DNA from: Bosea sp. F3-2
GTDB lineage: Bacteria; Pseudomonadota; Alphaproteobacteria; Rhizobiales; Beijerinckiaceae
Direction of reading: 5' to 3'
NCBI RefSeq assembly: GCF_008253865.1
Contig: NZ_CP042331.1
Coordinates: forward strand, 1,674,001-1,738,000
Length of the DNA: 64,000 nucleotides
Made by a program: the position numbers and the translations under genes. Shown one piece after another: positions 56,163 to 64,000 of this stretch. Position 1 is the stretch's first letter, and each line of letters begins with the position of its first letter. Under the pieces are notes generated by a model. That model saw nothing but the letters and a program-made list of their open reading frames with translations. It made no database searches and was not told the origin of the DNA.

Positions 56163-57125
56163 ATGAAGGCCAAGATTTTCTCGGGCGTGATCCCCGCCCT
56201 GATGACGCCCTGCAAGGCGGATCGCAGCCCCGATTTCGATGCGCTGGTGCGCAAGGGCCAGGAGCTCATCGCCGCCGGCATGTCGGCCGTGGTCTATTGC
56301 GGCTCGATGGGCGACTGGCCGCTGCTCACCGATGCGCTGCGCATGGAAGGCGTCGAGCGGCTGGTGAAGGCCGGAATCCCGGTCATCGTCGGCACCGGCG
56401 CGGTCAACACGGCTTCCGCCGTGTCGCTCGCCGCTCATGCCCAGAAGGTCGGTGCCCAGGGGCTGATGGTGATCCCGCGCGTGCTGTCGCGCGGCACGGT
56501 CGTCCTCGCCCAGAAGGCGCATTTCAAGGCGATCCTCTCGGCCGCGCCCGATCTGCCGGCTGTGATCTACAACAGCCCCTATTACGGCTTCGCCACCCGC
56601 GCCGATCTGTTCTTCGCCCTGCGCGCCGAGCATCCGAACCTCGTCGGCTTCAAGGAGTTCGGCGGCCCGGCCGACATGCGCTACGCGGCCGAGAACATCA
56701 CCAGCCGCGACGACAATGTCTCGCTGATGATCGGCGTCGATACCGCTGTCTTCCACGGCTATGTGAACTGTGGCGCGACCGGCGCGATCACCGGCATCGG
56801 CAATGTGCTGCCGAAAGAAGTGCTCCATCTGTGCAAGCTGTCCGAGGCGGCTGCCCTTGGCGATGCCGAGGCGCGCCAGCGCGCGCTGGAGCTGGAGCAG
56901 GCGCTCGGCGTGCTCTCCTCCTTCGACGAAGGCCCCGATCTCGTGCTCTATTTCAAGCATCTGATGGTGCTGAAGGGCGACAAGGAATACGCTCTGCACT
57001 TCAACGAGACCGACATGCTGACCGACAGCCAGCGCGGCTATGCCGAGGCGCAGCTCAAGCTGTTCGACAGCTGGTACGCCGCCTGGACGAAGCAGCCCGG
57101 CGCTGTGCAGAAATACGCGGCCTGA
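56163..57125 (+). CDS. DapA-family lyase/deaminase (probable hydroxyproline pathway)
   Basis: A 320-residue class I aldolase of the dihydrodipicolinate synthase superfamily. The Schiff-base Lys164 is in VGFKEFGG and Tyr136 in VIYNSPYYG. In 4-hydroxyproline breakdown a DapA-like enzyme deaminates pyrroline-4-hydroxy-2-carboxylate to 2-oxoglutarate semialdehyde. The neighbour is a 4-hydroxyproline epimerase-type gene 82 bp downstream, so this role is likely. The oxidase and semialdehyde dehydrogenase of the pathway are not in the window. Confidence 0.85.
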   Translation: MKAKIFSGVIPALMTPCKADRSPDFDALVRKGQELIAAGMSAVVYCGSMGDWPLLTDALRMEGVERLVKAGIPVIVGTGAVNTASAVSLAAHAQKVGAQGLMVIPRVLSRGTVVLAQKAHFKAILSAAPDLPAVIYNSPYYGFATRADLFFALRAEHPNLVGFKEFGGPADMRYAAENITSRDDNVSLMIGVDTAVFHGYVNCGATGAITGIGNVLPKEVLHLCKLSEAAALGDAEARQRALELEQALGVLSSFDEGPDLVLYFKHLMVLKGDKEYALHFNETDMLTDSQRGYAEAQLKLFDSWYAAWTKQPGAVQKYAA

Positions 57126-57207
57126 TAAGCAGGCATCGACCGCATCTGTGGCGATGGAGGCCAACCCCTTCGCCGCGGGCTCCAAGGCGTCTTGAGAGAC
57201 CGGATCC

Positions 57208-58209
57208 ATGGCCAGCTACACCTTCTCCTGCATCGACGGCCACACCTGCGGTAACCCCGTCCGCCTGGTCTCGGGCGGCGGGCCGCGGCTCGAAGGCGCG
57301 AACATGCTGGAGAAGCGCGCGCATTTCCTGCGCGAGTTCGACTGGATCCGCACCGGCCTGATGTTCGAGCCGCGCGGGCACGACATGATGTCCGGCTCGA
57401 TCCTCTACCCGCCGACCCGGCCGGATTGCGACGTCGCCGTGCTCTTCATCGAGACCTCGGGCTGCCTGCCGATGTGCGGCCACGGCACGATCGGCACCAT
57501 CACCATGGGCATCGAGAACGGGCTGATCACGCCGCGCGAGCCCGGCAAGCTCTCGATCGACGCGCCGGCCGGCAAGGTCGACATCACCTATCGCCAGGAA
57601 GGCCGCTTCGTCGAAGAGGTGCGGCTGACCAATGTGCCGGGCTTCCTTTATGCGGAAGGATTGACGGCGGAGGTCGAGGGCCTCGGCGAGATCGTGGTCG
57701 ATGTCGCCTATGGCGGCAATTTCTACGCGATCGTCGAGCCGCAGAAGAACTTTCGCGATATGGCCGACCACACCGCCGGGGAACTGGTCGGCTGGTCGCC
57801 GAAGCTGCGCGCGGCGCTCAACGCGAAATATGAATTCGTCCATCCCGAGCACCCGGAGATCCGGGGCCTGAGCCATATCCAATGGACGGGCAAGGCGACC
57901 AAGCCGGAGGCCCATGCCCGCAACGCGGTGTTCTATGGCGAGAAGGCGATCGACCGCTCGCCCTGCGGCACCGGCACCTCGGCGCGGATGGCGCAGCTCG
58001 CCGCCAAGGGCAAGCTCAAGGTCGGCGACGAGTTCGTGCATGAATCGATCATCGGCTCGCTGTTCAAGGGGCGCGTCGAGGCTGCGACCACCGTCGCCAA
58101 CCGCGAGGCGATCATCCCCTCCATCGCCGGCTGGGCGCGGATGACGGGCATCAACACGATCTTCATCGACGACCGCGACCCCTTCGCCCATGGCTTCGTG
58201 GTGAAGTGA
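57208..58209 (+). CDS. 4-hydroxyproline 2-epimerase (proline racemase family)
   Basis: A 333-residue proline racemase-family protein. The two catalytic cysteines are Cys90 in PMCGHGTIG and Cys253 in RSPCGTGTSAR, the pair used by racemases and epimerases rather than by the dehydratase branch (which has Thr in place of the second Cys). It probably interconverts trans-4-hydroxy-L-proline and cis-4-hydroxy-D-proline. Operon with the DapA-like gene under GntR control. Confidence 0.9.
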   Translation: MASYTFSCIDGHTCGNPVRLVSGGGPRLEGANMLEKRAHFLREFDWIRTGLMFEPRGHDMMSGSILYPPTRPDCDVAVLFIETSGCLPMCGHGTIGTITMGIENGLITPREPGKLSIDAPAGKVDITYRQEGRFVEEVRLTNVPGFLYAEGLTAEVEGLGEIVVDVAYGGNFYAIVEPQKNFRDMADHTAGELVGWSPKLRAALNAKYEFVHPEHPEIRGLSHIQWTGKATKPEAHARNAVFYGEKAIDRSPCGTGTSARMAQLAAKGKLKVGDEFVHESIIGSLFKGRVEAATTVANREAIIPSIAGWARMTGINTIFIDDRDPFAHGFVVK

Positions 58210-58338
58210 GCGAATTCCCAACGCTCTCCGCGTTTTAAGCGCAGACGCACTCTCCCCGCAGAACGACGCATTTCGACGCAGCTGACGGCTGTCGGGCGCG
58301 CCGCGCTTGCAGCTCGCCTTGACTTGTCTCGCCCAAAT

Positions 58339-58362
58339 AAATATCCAACCGGTCGGATATTT
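58339..58362. promoter_or_regulatory. TetR operator of the efflux operon
   Basis: AAATATCC and GGATATTT form perfect 8-bp arms around AACCGGTC, 14 bp upstream of the tetR start codon. A site of this kind would let the repressor control tetR and the downstream RND genes. Confidence 0.75.
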
Positions 58363-58376
58363 TTGGAAGCCATCCT

Positions 58377-58946
58377 ATGGGCAGACATCGAACCATCGAC
58401 CGCGAGGCGGTTCTCGACGCGGCAGAACGGGTCGTGATGCGGGCGGGAGCCGCGCATCTGACACTGGATGCCGTGGCGGCCGAGGCCGGCATCAGCAAGG
58501 CCAGCGTGCTCTACGACTACAAGAGCAAGCGCGCGTTGATCGGCGCCGTCATCGAGCGCCGCGTCGGCACCGAGGAAAAGCGAATCCGAGCTTTCATCGA
58601 CGCCGAAGCCGGCAAGCCGGATGCGGACATCCGTGGGCGGCTCGCCGCCGCCTCGCGCTCTTCCTCGGAAGAGGATCGCTCGGTCGCCCTCAACCTCTGC
58701 GTCGCCCTGGCGCAGGATGCCGAATTGCGCGGGCCCGTGCAGAAGTCTCTGCAGGACACGCTTTCCGCCATCGCCGCATCCTCGACACATCCGCGCGGTG
58801 CACTGCTCGCCTTCCTCGCCATCGAGGGTTTGACCCTGCTCGACTGGTTCGGGCTGCTCAGCTTCCCGGAAGCCGAGCGCGACAGGTTGATCGCCGAGAT
58901 CGGCTGGTTGATCGGGCAGTCGCCGAGCGCACTTCCCCAAACCTGA
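58377..58946 (+). CDS. TetR-family repressor of the RND pump
   Basis: A 189-residue TetR protein with the helix-turn-helix LDAVAAEAGISKASVLYDYKSK at residues ~27-48 and a C-terminal TetR ligand domain (GLTLLDWFGLLSFPEAERDRL). It lies directly upstream of the adaptor and pump genes in the same direction, the usual arrangement for acrR/mexR-like control, and its promoter has an inverted repeat. Confidence 0.88.
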   Translation: MGRHRTIDREAVLDAAERVVMRAGAAHLTLDAVAAEAGISKASVLYDYKSKRALIGAVIERRVGTEEKRIRAFIDAEAGKPDADIRGRLAAASRSSSEEDRSVALNLCVALAQDAELRGPVQKSLQDTLSAIAASSTHPRGALLAFLAIEGLTLLDWFGLLSFPEAERDRLIAEIGWLIGQSPSALPQT

Positions 58947-58986
58947 CACGCCAACACATCACGCATCGAGCGCCGAGCCCGAACCT

Positions 58987-60168
58987 ATGCCTTTTCCGAC
59001 TTCGACCCTCTCCCGCATCCTCGTCATCGCGCTGCCGCTGTTCGCGGCCGCCTGCAGCGAAGAGAAGCAACCGGCCAAGACTGCCGCCCAGCTGCCACCC
59101 GTGACGGTCGGCATCGTCACCGCCGAGGCGCAGAACCTGCCGGTGACCGACAACCTGCCGGGCCGCATCGCGCCGACCCGCATCGCCGAGGTGCGCCCGC
59201 GCGTCACCGGCATCGTGGTCGAGCGCGTGTTCCAGCAGGGCAGCCTCGTGAAGCAAGGCGATGTCCTCTATCGCATCGACCCCGCTCCGTTCCGGGTGCG
59301 CGTCGAAAGCGCCCAGGCGACCCTGAAGCGCGCTGAAGCCACGCAATTGCAGGCTCGCCAGCAATCCGACCGCATCATCGAGCTGCGCGAGCGCAACGTC
59401 GCCAGCGCGCAGCAGCAGGAAAGCGCGACCGCCGCGCTCGCCCAGGCCGATGCCGATGTCGCCGCCGCCAAGGCGGGGCTCGCCGCGGCGCAGCTCGACC
59501 TGCAATATTCGGAAGTCCGCGCCCCGATCAGCGGCCGGATCGGTCGCGCACTGATCACGGAAGGTGCGCTCGTCGGCACCGGTGCCGCCGACATCCTGGC
59601 GACGATCCAGCAGCTCAACCCGGTCTATGCCGACTTCACCCAGTCCGCCGGCGAATTGCTGGCGCTGCGCCGCGCCCTGAAGCTTGGCGCGCTGACGAGC
59701 TCGGACCCCGGAGCGGCCAATGTCCAGCTGCTGTTCGACAATGGCGAGCGCTATCGCCATTCGGGCAAGCTCCTGTTCTCGGAGGCCACGGTCGATGCGA
59801 CGACCGGACAGGTGACGCTGCGCGGCGAGTTCCCGAACCCGGAAGGCGATCTCCTGCCCGGCATGTATGTCCGCGTCGAGATCGAACAGGGTGTGCAGAG
59901 CAACGCCATCGCCGTGCCACAGCAGGCGATCCAGCGCGATGGCCGCGGCCAGGCGCAGCTCTACATCCTCAAGCAGGACGGCACGCTGGAGCTGCGGCCG
60001 GTCCGCGCCGGCCGCACACTGGACAACCGGCAGGTGATCGATGACGGGCTGAAGCCCGGCGAGCAGGTCGTCGTCGAGGGCTTCCAGAAGATCCGGCCCG
60101 GCGCGAAGTTCACCGGCGCGCCCTGGCAGGCGGCCGCCCCGGCCAAGGCCGCCGGCAAGCAGGGCTGA
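58987..60168 (+). CDS. RND efflux periplasmic adaptor (AcrA/MexA-like)
   Basis: A 393-residue membrane-fusion protein. A lipoprotein signal ends at Cys23 (LFAAACSEE). The order is barrel-sandwich hybrid (PVTDNLPGRIAPTRIAEVRPRV), long alpha-helical hairpin rich in Ala/Gln (residues ~100-170), second half lipoyl part (LQYSEVRAPISGRIG), beta-barrel and membrane-proximal domain. It links the inner-membrane pump to an outer-membrane channel, whose gene is not adjacent. It ends 5 bp before the pump gene. Confidence 0.93.
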   Translation: MPFPTSTLSRILVIALPLFAAACSEEKQPAKTAAQLPPVTVGIVTAEAQNLPVTDNLPGRIAPTRIAEVRPRVTGIVVERVFQQGSLVKQGDVLYRIDPAPFRVRVESAQATLKRAEATQLQARQQSDRIIELRERNVASAQQQESATAALAQADADVAAAKAGLAAAQLDLQYSEVRAPISGRIGRALITEGALVGTGAADILATIQQLNPVYADFTQSAGELLALRRALKLGALTSSDPGAANVQLLFDNGERYRHSGKLLFSEATVDATTGQVTLRGEFPNPEGDLLPGMYVRVEIEQGVQSNAIAVPQQAIQRDGRGQAQLYILKQDGTLELRPVRAGRTLDNRQVIDDGLKPGEQVVVEGFQKIRPGAKFTGAPWQAAAPAKAAGKQG

Positions 60169-60173
60169 CGACG

Positions 60174-63100
60174 ATGCCGAGCTTCTTCATCGACCGACCG
60201 ATCTTCGCCTGGGTCGTCGCGATCTTCATCATGCTCGGCGGGGTCATCACGATCCCGATGCTGCCGATCGCGCAGTACCCCAACGTTGCGCCGCCGCAGA
60301 TCACGATCAGCACCAACTATCCCGGCGCCTCGCCGGAGGACATCTACCAGAGCGTGACGCGCCCGGTGGAAGAGGAGCTGAACGGCGTCCCGGGCCTGCT
60401 GTATTTCGAGTCCACCTCGGAGGCGAACGGCCGCATCAACCTGACCGTCACCTTCGCGCCCGGCACCAAGATCGGCGAGGCGCAGGTCGAGGTGCAGAAC
60501 CGGATCAGCCGCGTCGAGCCGCGCCTGCCACGCTCGGTGGTGCAGCAGGGCCTGCGCGTCGAGCAGGCCGGCACGAGCTTCCTGCTGCTGGTGACGCTGA
60601 CCTCGGAAGACGGCCGGCTCGATGCCGTCGGGCTCGGCGACTATCTCAGCCGCAACGTGCTCGGCGAGATCCGACGCGTCTCGGGCGTCGGCAGCGCGAC
60701 GCTGTTCGCGACCCAGCGCTCGATGCGCATCTGGATGGATGCCGAGAAGCTGCTCGGGCTCAAGCTGACCGCCAACGACGTCATCGCCGCCGTCCAGGCG
60801 CAGAACGCGCAGGTCGCGGCCGGCCGCGTCGGCGCCCAGCCGAACCCGATCGGCACGCAGCTTTCGGCGACGGTGCTGGTCAAGGGCCAGCTCGCCTCGC
60901 CGGAGGAATTCGGCGCGATCGTGCTGCGCGCCAATACGGACGGCTCTTCGGTGCGGCTGCGCGACGTCGCGCGCGTCGAGGTCGGCGGCGAATCCTACAA
61001 CTTCTCCACTCGCCTCAACGGCCAGCCCAGCGCGGCCATCGGCGTGCAGCTCTCGCCGACCGGCAATGCGCTGGCCACCGCGACGGCGGTGCGCGCCAAG
61101 ATGGACGAGCTCGCCCGCTTCTTTCCCGCGGGGCTGAAGCACGAGATCCCCTACGACACCTCGCCCTTCGTGCAGGTCTCGATCGAGAAGGTGATGCACA
61201 CGCTGCTCGAAGCGATGGTGCTCGTCTTCGTCGTGATGTTCCTGTTCCTGCAGAACTTCCGCTACACGGTGATCCCGACGCTGGTCGTGCCGGTGGCGCT
61301 GCTCGGCACCTGCGCGGTGATGTTCGCCGCCGGCTTCTCGATCAACGTGCTGACCATGTTCGCGATGGTCCTGGCGATCGGCATCCTCGTCGACGACGCC
61401 ATCGTCGTGGTCGAGAATGTCGAGCGCATCATGGCCGAGGAAGGGCTGCCGCCGAAGGAGGCGACCCGCAAGGCGATGGGCCAGATCAGCGGCGCGATCA
61501 TCGGCATCACGCTGGTGCTGACGGCCGTGTTCGTGCCGATGGCCTTCTTCCCCGGCGCGGTCGGCATCATCTACCAGCAATTCAGCCTGACCATGGTGGT
61601 CTCGATCCTGTTCTCGGGCTTCCTGGCGCTGACGCTGACGCCAGCACTCTGCGCCACCTTCCTGAAGCCGATCGCCAAAGGCGGCCATCACGAGAAAAAG
61701 GGCATCTTCGGCTGGTTCAACCGTGGCTTCGACCGCGCGACCAACCGTTATGCCGGCGCCGTCGGCGCGATCACGCGCAAGCCCGGCCGCTACATGGTGA
61801 TCTATCTCGCGCTGCTCGCCGGGCTCGGCTGGGGCTTCCTGCGCCTGCCCTCGGCCTTCCTGCCGAATGAGGACCAGGGCTATCTCCTCGTCGATATCCA
61901 GGCCCCGCCGGAAGCCAGCGCCAACCGCACGCTCGAAGTCCTGCAGCAGGTCGAGAAGATCGTGCTGGCCGAGCCCGCCGTCTCTCGCATGGTCGGCATC
62001 TCCGGCTACAGCTTCGCCGGCGCCGGCGAGAACGCGGCGCTCGCCTTCATCACCCTGAAGGACTGGAGCGAGCGCGGCCCGAACGATTCCGCTGCGGCGA
62101 TCGCGCAGCGGATCAACGGCAAGATGTTCCAGATCAAGGACGCGCAGACTTTCGCGCTCTCGCCGCCGCCGATCTCTGGCCTCGGCAATTCGACCGGCTT
62201 CAGCTTCCGCCTGCAGGATCGCGGCGGCCTCGGCCAGGAGGCGCTGTCGGCGGCGCGAGTGCAACTGCTCAATGCCGCCACGCAGAGCCCCGTGCTGGCG
62301 GGGGTGCGCGTCGAGGGTCTGGCCGACGCCGCCCAGGTCAACCTGATCATCGATCGCGAGAAGGCAAACACCTTCGGCGTCGCCTTCGCCGACATCAACG
62401 CGACGATCTCGGCCAATCTCGGCTCGTCCTACGTCAACGACTTCCCGAATGCCGGTCGCATGCAGCGCGTGACCGTGCAGGCCGAGGCGAGCCAGCGCAT
62501 GCAGGCGGCGGACCTGCTGCGCCTCAACGTCCGCAACGTACATGGCGGCATGGTGCCCTTCTCCGCCTTCGCCTCGGTGGAGTGGCAGAAGGGTCCGACC
62601 CAGGTCGTCGGCTATAACGGCTACCCGGCTGTGCGCATCGCCGGGCAGGCGGCACCGGGCTACTCGTCGGGTGCGGCGATCGCCGAGATGCAGCGGCTCG
62701 CGCGCGACCTGCCGCAGGGCTTCGGCTATGAATGGACCGGCCAGTCGCTGCAGGAGATCCAGTCGGGATCGCAGGCGCCCTTCCTGATCGGGCTCAGCAT
62801 TCTCTTCGTCTTCCTGCTGCTCTCGGCGCTCTATGAGAGCTGGTCGATCCCCTTCGCGGTGATGATGGTGGTGCCGCTCGGCGTCATCGGCTCGGTCGCG
62901 GCAGTGACGCTCAGGGCGATGCCCAACGACGTCTACTTCATGGTCGGCCTGATCGCGATCATCGGCCTCTCGGCCAAGAACGCGATCCTGATCATCGAGT
63001 TCGCCAAGGACCTCCATGCCGAAGGCAAGCCGCTGCTGGAGGCGACGGCCGAGGCCGCGCGGCTGCGCTTCCGCCCGATCCTGATGACGTCGCTGGCGTT

Positions 63101-63332
63101 CACGCTCGGCGTCGTCCCGCTGGCGATCGCCTCGGGCGCGAGCGCGGCAAGCCAGAACGCCATCGGCACCGGCGTGCTCGGCGGAATGATCTCGGCTACA
63201 GTGCTCGCGGTCTTCCTGGTCCCGGCCTTCTTCGTCTTCGTGATGAAGCTGTTCGGGCCGAAGGAGCAGTTCAAGCCGGCTTCGGTGGAGGCCGCGGAGC
63301 AGAAACAGGCTGCGGCGGCTAGATCGCGCTGA
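60174..63332 (+). CDS. RND efflux permease, HAE1 (AcrB/MexB) family
   Basis: A 1,052-residue pump of standard length with 12 membrane segments. The first is at residues ~10-28. The proton-relay aspartates are in AIGILVDDAIVVVENVERIM. The duplicated halves each carry a large periplasmic loop, and FIDRPIFAWVVAIFIMLGG opens the protein. It exports hydrophobic compounds, drugs or detergents with the AcrA-like adaptor. The operon tetR-adaptor-pump has no outer-membrane factor. A very long open frame on the opposite strand is only a codon-bias shadow. Confidence 0.95.
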   Translation: MPSFFIDRPIFAWVVAIFIMLGGVITIPMLPIAQYPNVAPPQITISTNYPGASPEDIYQSVTRPVEEELNGVPGLLYFESTSEANGRINLTVTFAPGTKIGEAQVEVQNRISRVEPRLPRSVVQQGLRVEQAGTSFLLLVTLTSEDGRLDAVGLGDYLSRNVLGEIRRVSGVGSATLFATQRSMRIWMDAEKLLGLKLTANDVIAAVQAQNAQVAAGRVGAQPNPIGTQLSATVLVKGQLASPEEFGAIVLRANTDGSSVRLRDVARVEVGGESYNFSTRLNGQPSAAIGVQLSPTGNALATATAVRAKMDELARFFPAGLKHEIPYDTSPFVQVSIEKVMHTLLEAMVLVFVVMFLFLQNFRYTVIPTLVVPVALLGTCAVMFAAGFSINVLTMFAMVLAIGILVDDAIVVVENVERIMAEEGLPPKEATRKAMGQISGAIIGITLVLTAVFVPMAFFPGAVGIIYQQFSLTMVVSILFSGFLALTLTPALCATFLKPIAKGGHHEKKGIFGWFNRGFDRATNRYAGAVGAITRKPGRYMVIYLALLAGLGWGFLRLPSAFLPNEDQGYLLVDIQAPPEASANRTLEVLQQVEKIVLAEPAVSRMVGISGYSFAGAGENAALAFITLKDWSERGPNDSAAAIAQRINGKMFQIKDAQTFALSPPPISGLGNSTGFSFRLQDRGGLGQEALSAARVQLLNAATQSPVLAGVRVEGLADAAQVNLIIDREKANTFGVAFADINATISANLGSSYVNDFPNAGRMQRVTVQAEASQRMQAADLLRLNVRNVHGGMVPFSAFASVEWQKGPTQVVGYNGYPAVRIAGQAAPGYSSGAAIAEMQRLARDLPQGFGYEWTGQSLQEIQSGSQAPFLIGLSILFVFLLLSALYESWSIPFAVMMVVPLGVIGSVAAVTLRAMPNDVYFMVGLIAIIGLSAKNAILIIEFAKDLHAEGKPLLEATAEAARLRFRPILMTSLAFTLGVVPLAIASGASAASQNAIGTGVLGGMISATVLAVFLVPAFFVFVMKLFGPKEQFKPASVEAAEQKQAAAARSR

Positions 63333-63350
63333 TTTTGCACGGAACCACGC

Positions 63351-63485
63351 GGTCATCCCGGGCTTGACCCGGGATCCATGCCAGAGCCCTTCCCATTAAG
63401 GTTCAGGCATGGATCCCGGCTCTGCGCCGGAGTTTATCCTTGGGCCGATCGAAGATCGGACCCGAGGGCTCCGGCCGGGATGACC
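63351..63485. repeat. Palindromic intergenic repeat
   Basis: GGTCATCCCGG at 63351 pairs with CCGGGATGACC ending at 63485. Inside, GGGATCCATGCC near 63370 pairs with GGCATGGATCCC near 63407. Nested dyads like this are typical of repeated intergenic elements of Hyphomicrobiales genomes. It follows the RND pump stop by 19 bp and may act as a terminator. Confidence 0.75.
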
Positions 63486-63512
63486 CGCGCTTCTATCAAA
63501 ACCCAGCCTGAT

Positions 63513-64000
63513 CTAGCCGCCCTTCAGCCCCTCGAAGCGCAGCCAGCGGTGCTGCACCGACGACGCGACCGCGCATTCGATGAAGCGGACGCCGCGCGCG
63601 CCGTCGACCACGGTGGGATAATCGGCATCCAGAGGATCAGCCACGCGCCCCGCCTGGCGGGCGCGGATATCGGCAAAGACGCCGCGATAGATGTTGGCGA
63701 AGGCCTCGATGAAGCCTTCCGGGTGACCGGGCGGGATCCGCCCTGCCCGGCGCGCCGATTCACACAGCCAGGGCGATGCACGCGTCAGGATCTGCATCGG
63801 GCCGTCCTGGTGGTAATGGACGAGCCGGTTCGGCTCCTCCTGCCGCCATTCCAGTGTTCCGAGCTCGCCCGATACGCGCAGCCGCAGGTCGTTCTCCAAG
63901 CCGGCATTGATCTGCGAGGCGACGAGCACGCCCCGCGCGCCGCCGGCGAAGCGCAGCAGGATGCTGGCATCGTCGTCGAGCGCGCGGCCCGGAACGAGCG
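63513..64000 (-). CDS. Gfo/Idh/MocA-family oxidoreductase (5' part outside window)
   Basis: The C-terminal ~160 residues of an NAD(P)-dependent sugar/inositol-type dehydrogenase are visible: DDDASILLRFAGGARGVLVASQI, LRVSGELGTLEWRQEEPN and PPGHPEGFIEAFANIYRGVFADI, ending RFEGLKGG. The Rossmann domain lies beyond the right edge. Substrate unknown; such enzymes act on the 1- or 2-position of sugars and inositols. Confidence 0.85.
   Translation of the reverse strand, partial: LVPGRALDDDASILLRFAGGARGVLVASQINAGLENDLRLRVSGELGTLEWRQEEPNRLVHYHQDGPMQILTRASPWLCESARRAGRIPPGHPEGFIEAFANIYRGVFADIRARQAGRVADPLDADYPTVVDGARGVRFIECAVASSVQHRWLRFEGLKGG

Noticed and set aside
59961..63356. Open frame of more than 1,100 codons on the minus strand opposite the RND pump and adaptor
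   Set aside because: It is exactly antisense to two well-supported genes, its product is Arg/Asp/His-rich with no family resemblance, and such shadows are common in GC-rich DNA.

Overview
The window reads as GC-rich chromosomal DNA of an alphaproteobacterium, most likely order Hyphomicrobiales (Bosea/rhizobial type). The evidence is an imuA-imuB-dnaE2 mutagenesis cassette behind a GTTC-N7-GTTC LexA box, a DUF1127 protein, large sets of ABC importers, and a palindromic intergenic repeat that pairs on itself. No rRNA, tRNA or CRISPR array was seen. The genus is inference.

Layout. Bases 1-4058 carry the SOS-controlled imuA-imuB-dnaE2 operon (minus strand, dnaE2 running off the left edge). From 4139 to 52342 lies a 48.2-kb segment that I read as a decayed Tn7/Tn5053-like (tni) transposon. 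It is bounded by inverted clusters of TGTCGGC repeats (three per end) and has a truncated tniB and a tniQ next to the right end. I found no tniA transposase. From 52484 to the right edge the DNA looks like ordinary chromosome: a phospholipase D-type enzyme, an EEP phosphodiesterase, a GntR-controlled proline-type epimerase/DapA-like pair, a TetR-controlled RND efflux pump, and the end of a Gfo/Idh/MocA oxidoreductase.

Inside the segment, the left arm (4.5-17.9 kb) is a patchwork: a DnaQ-like exonuclease, queC (dead)-queD-queE (C-terminal frameshift), an ssu-type sulfur uptake and monooxygenase operon, and then debris. The debris comprises a trmFO start, a dppC piece, an IS1182-type remnant, an SDR tail and a tetR without its DNA-binding domain. 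The middle (18-27.5 kb) is a coherent L-arabinoside/galactoside module: mutarotase, L-arabinose/D-galactose 1-dehydrogenase, LacI regulator, three-part sugar importer with its own ATPase, and a GH127 beta-L-arabinofuranosidase. Next comes a TetR-controlled exported molybdoenzyme/cytochrome b561 unit (27.8-30.9 kb), then a scar region with a truncated, frameshifted histidine kinase and an SDR/AcuI chimera (31-33.1 kb).

The right arm (33.1-49.3 kb) looks like a dedicated D-glutamate/5-oxoproline island. It has split D-glutamate cyclase-like genes (DUF1445 and DUF4392 families), 5-oxoprolinase pxpABC, a branched-chain-type amino-acid importer, RidA-like enzymes, an aminotransferase, a fold-type II PLP enzyme and two LysR regulators. 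A roughly 39-bp motif recurs upstream of three of its transcription units. Linking the DUF1445/DUF4392 pair to PxpABC through 5-oxoproline is inference from family knowledge plus gene order.
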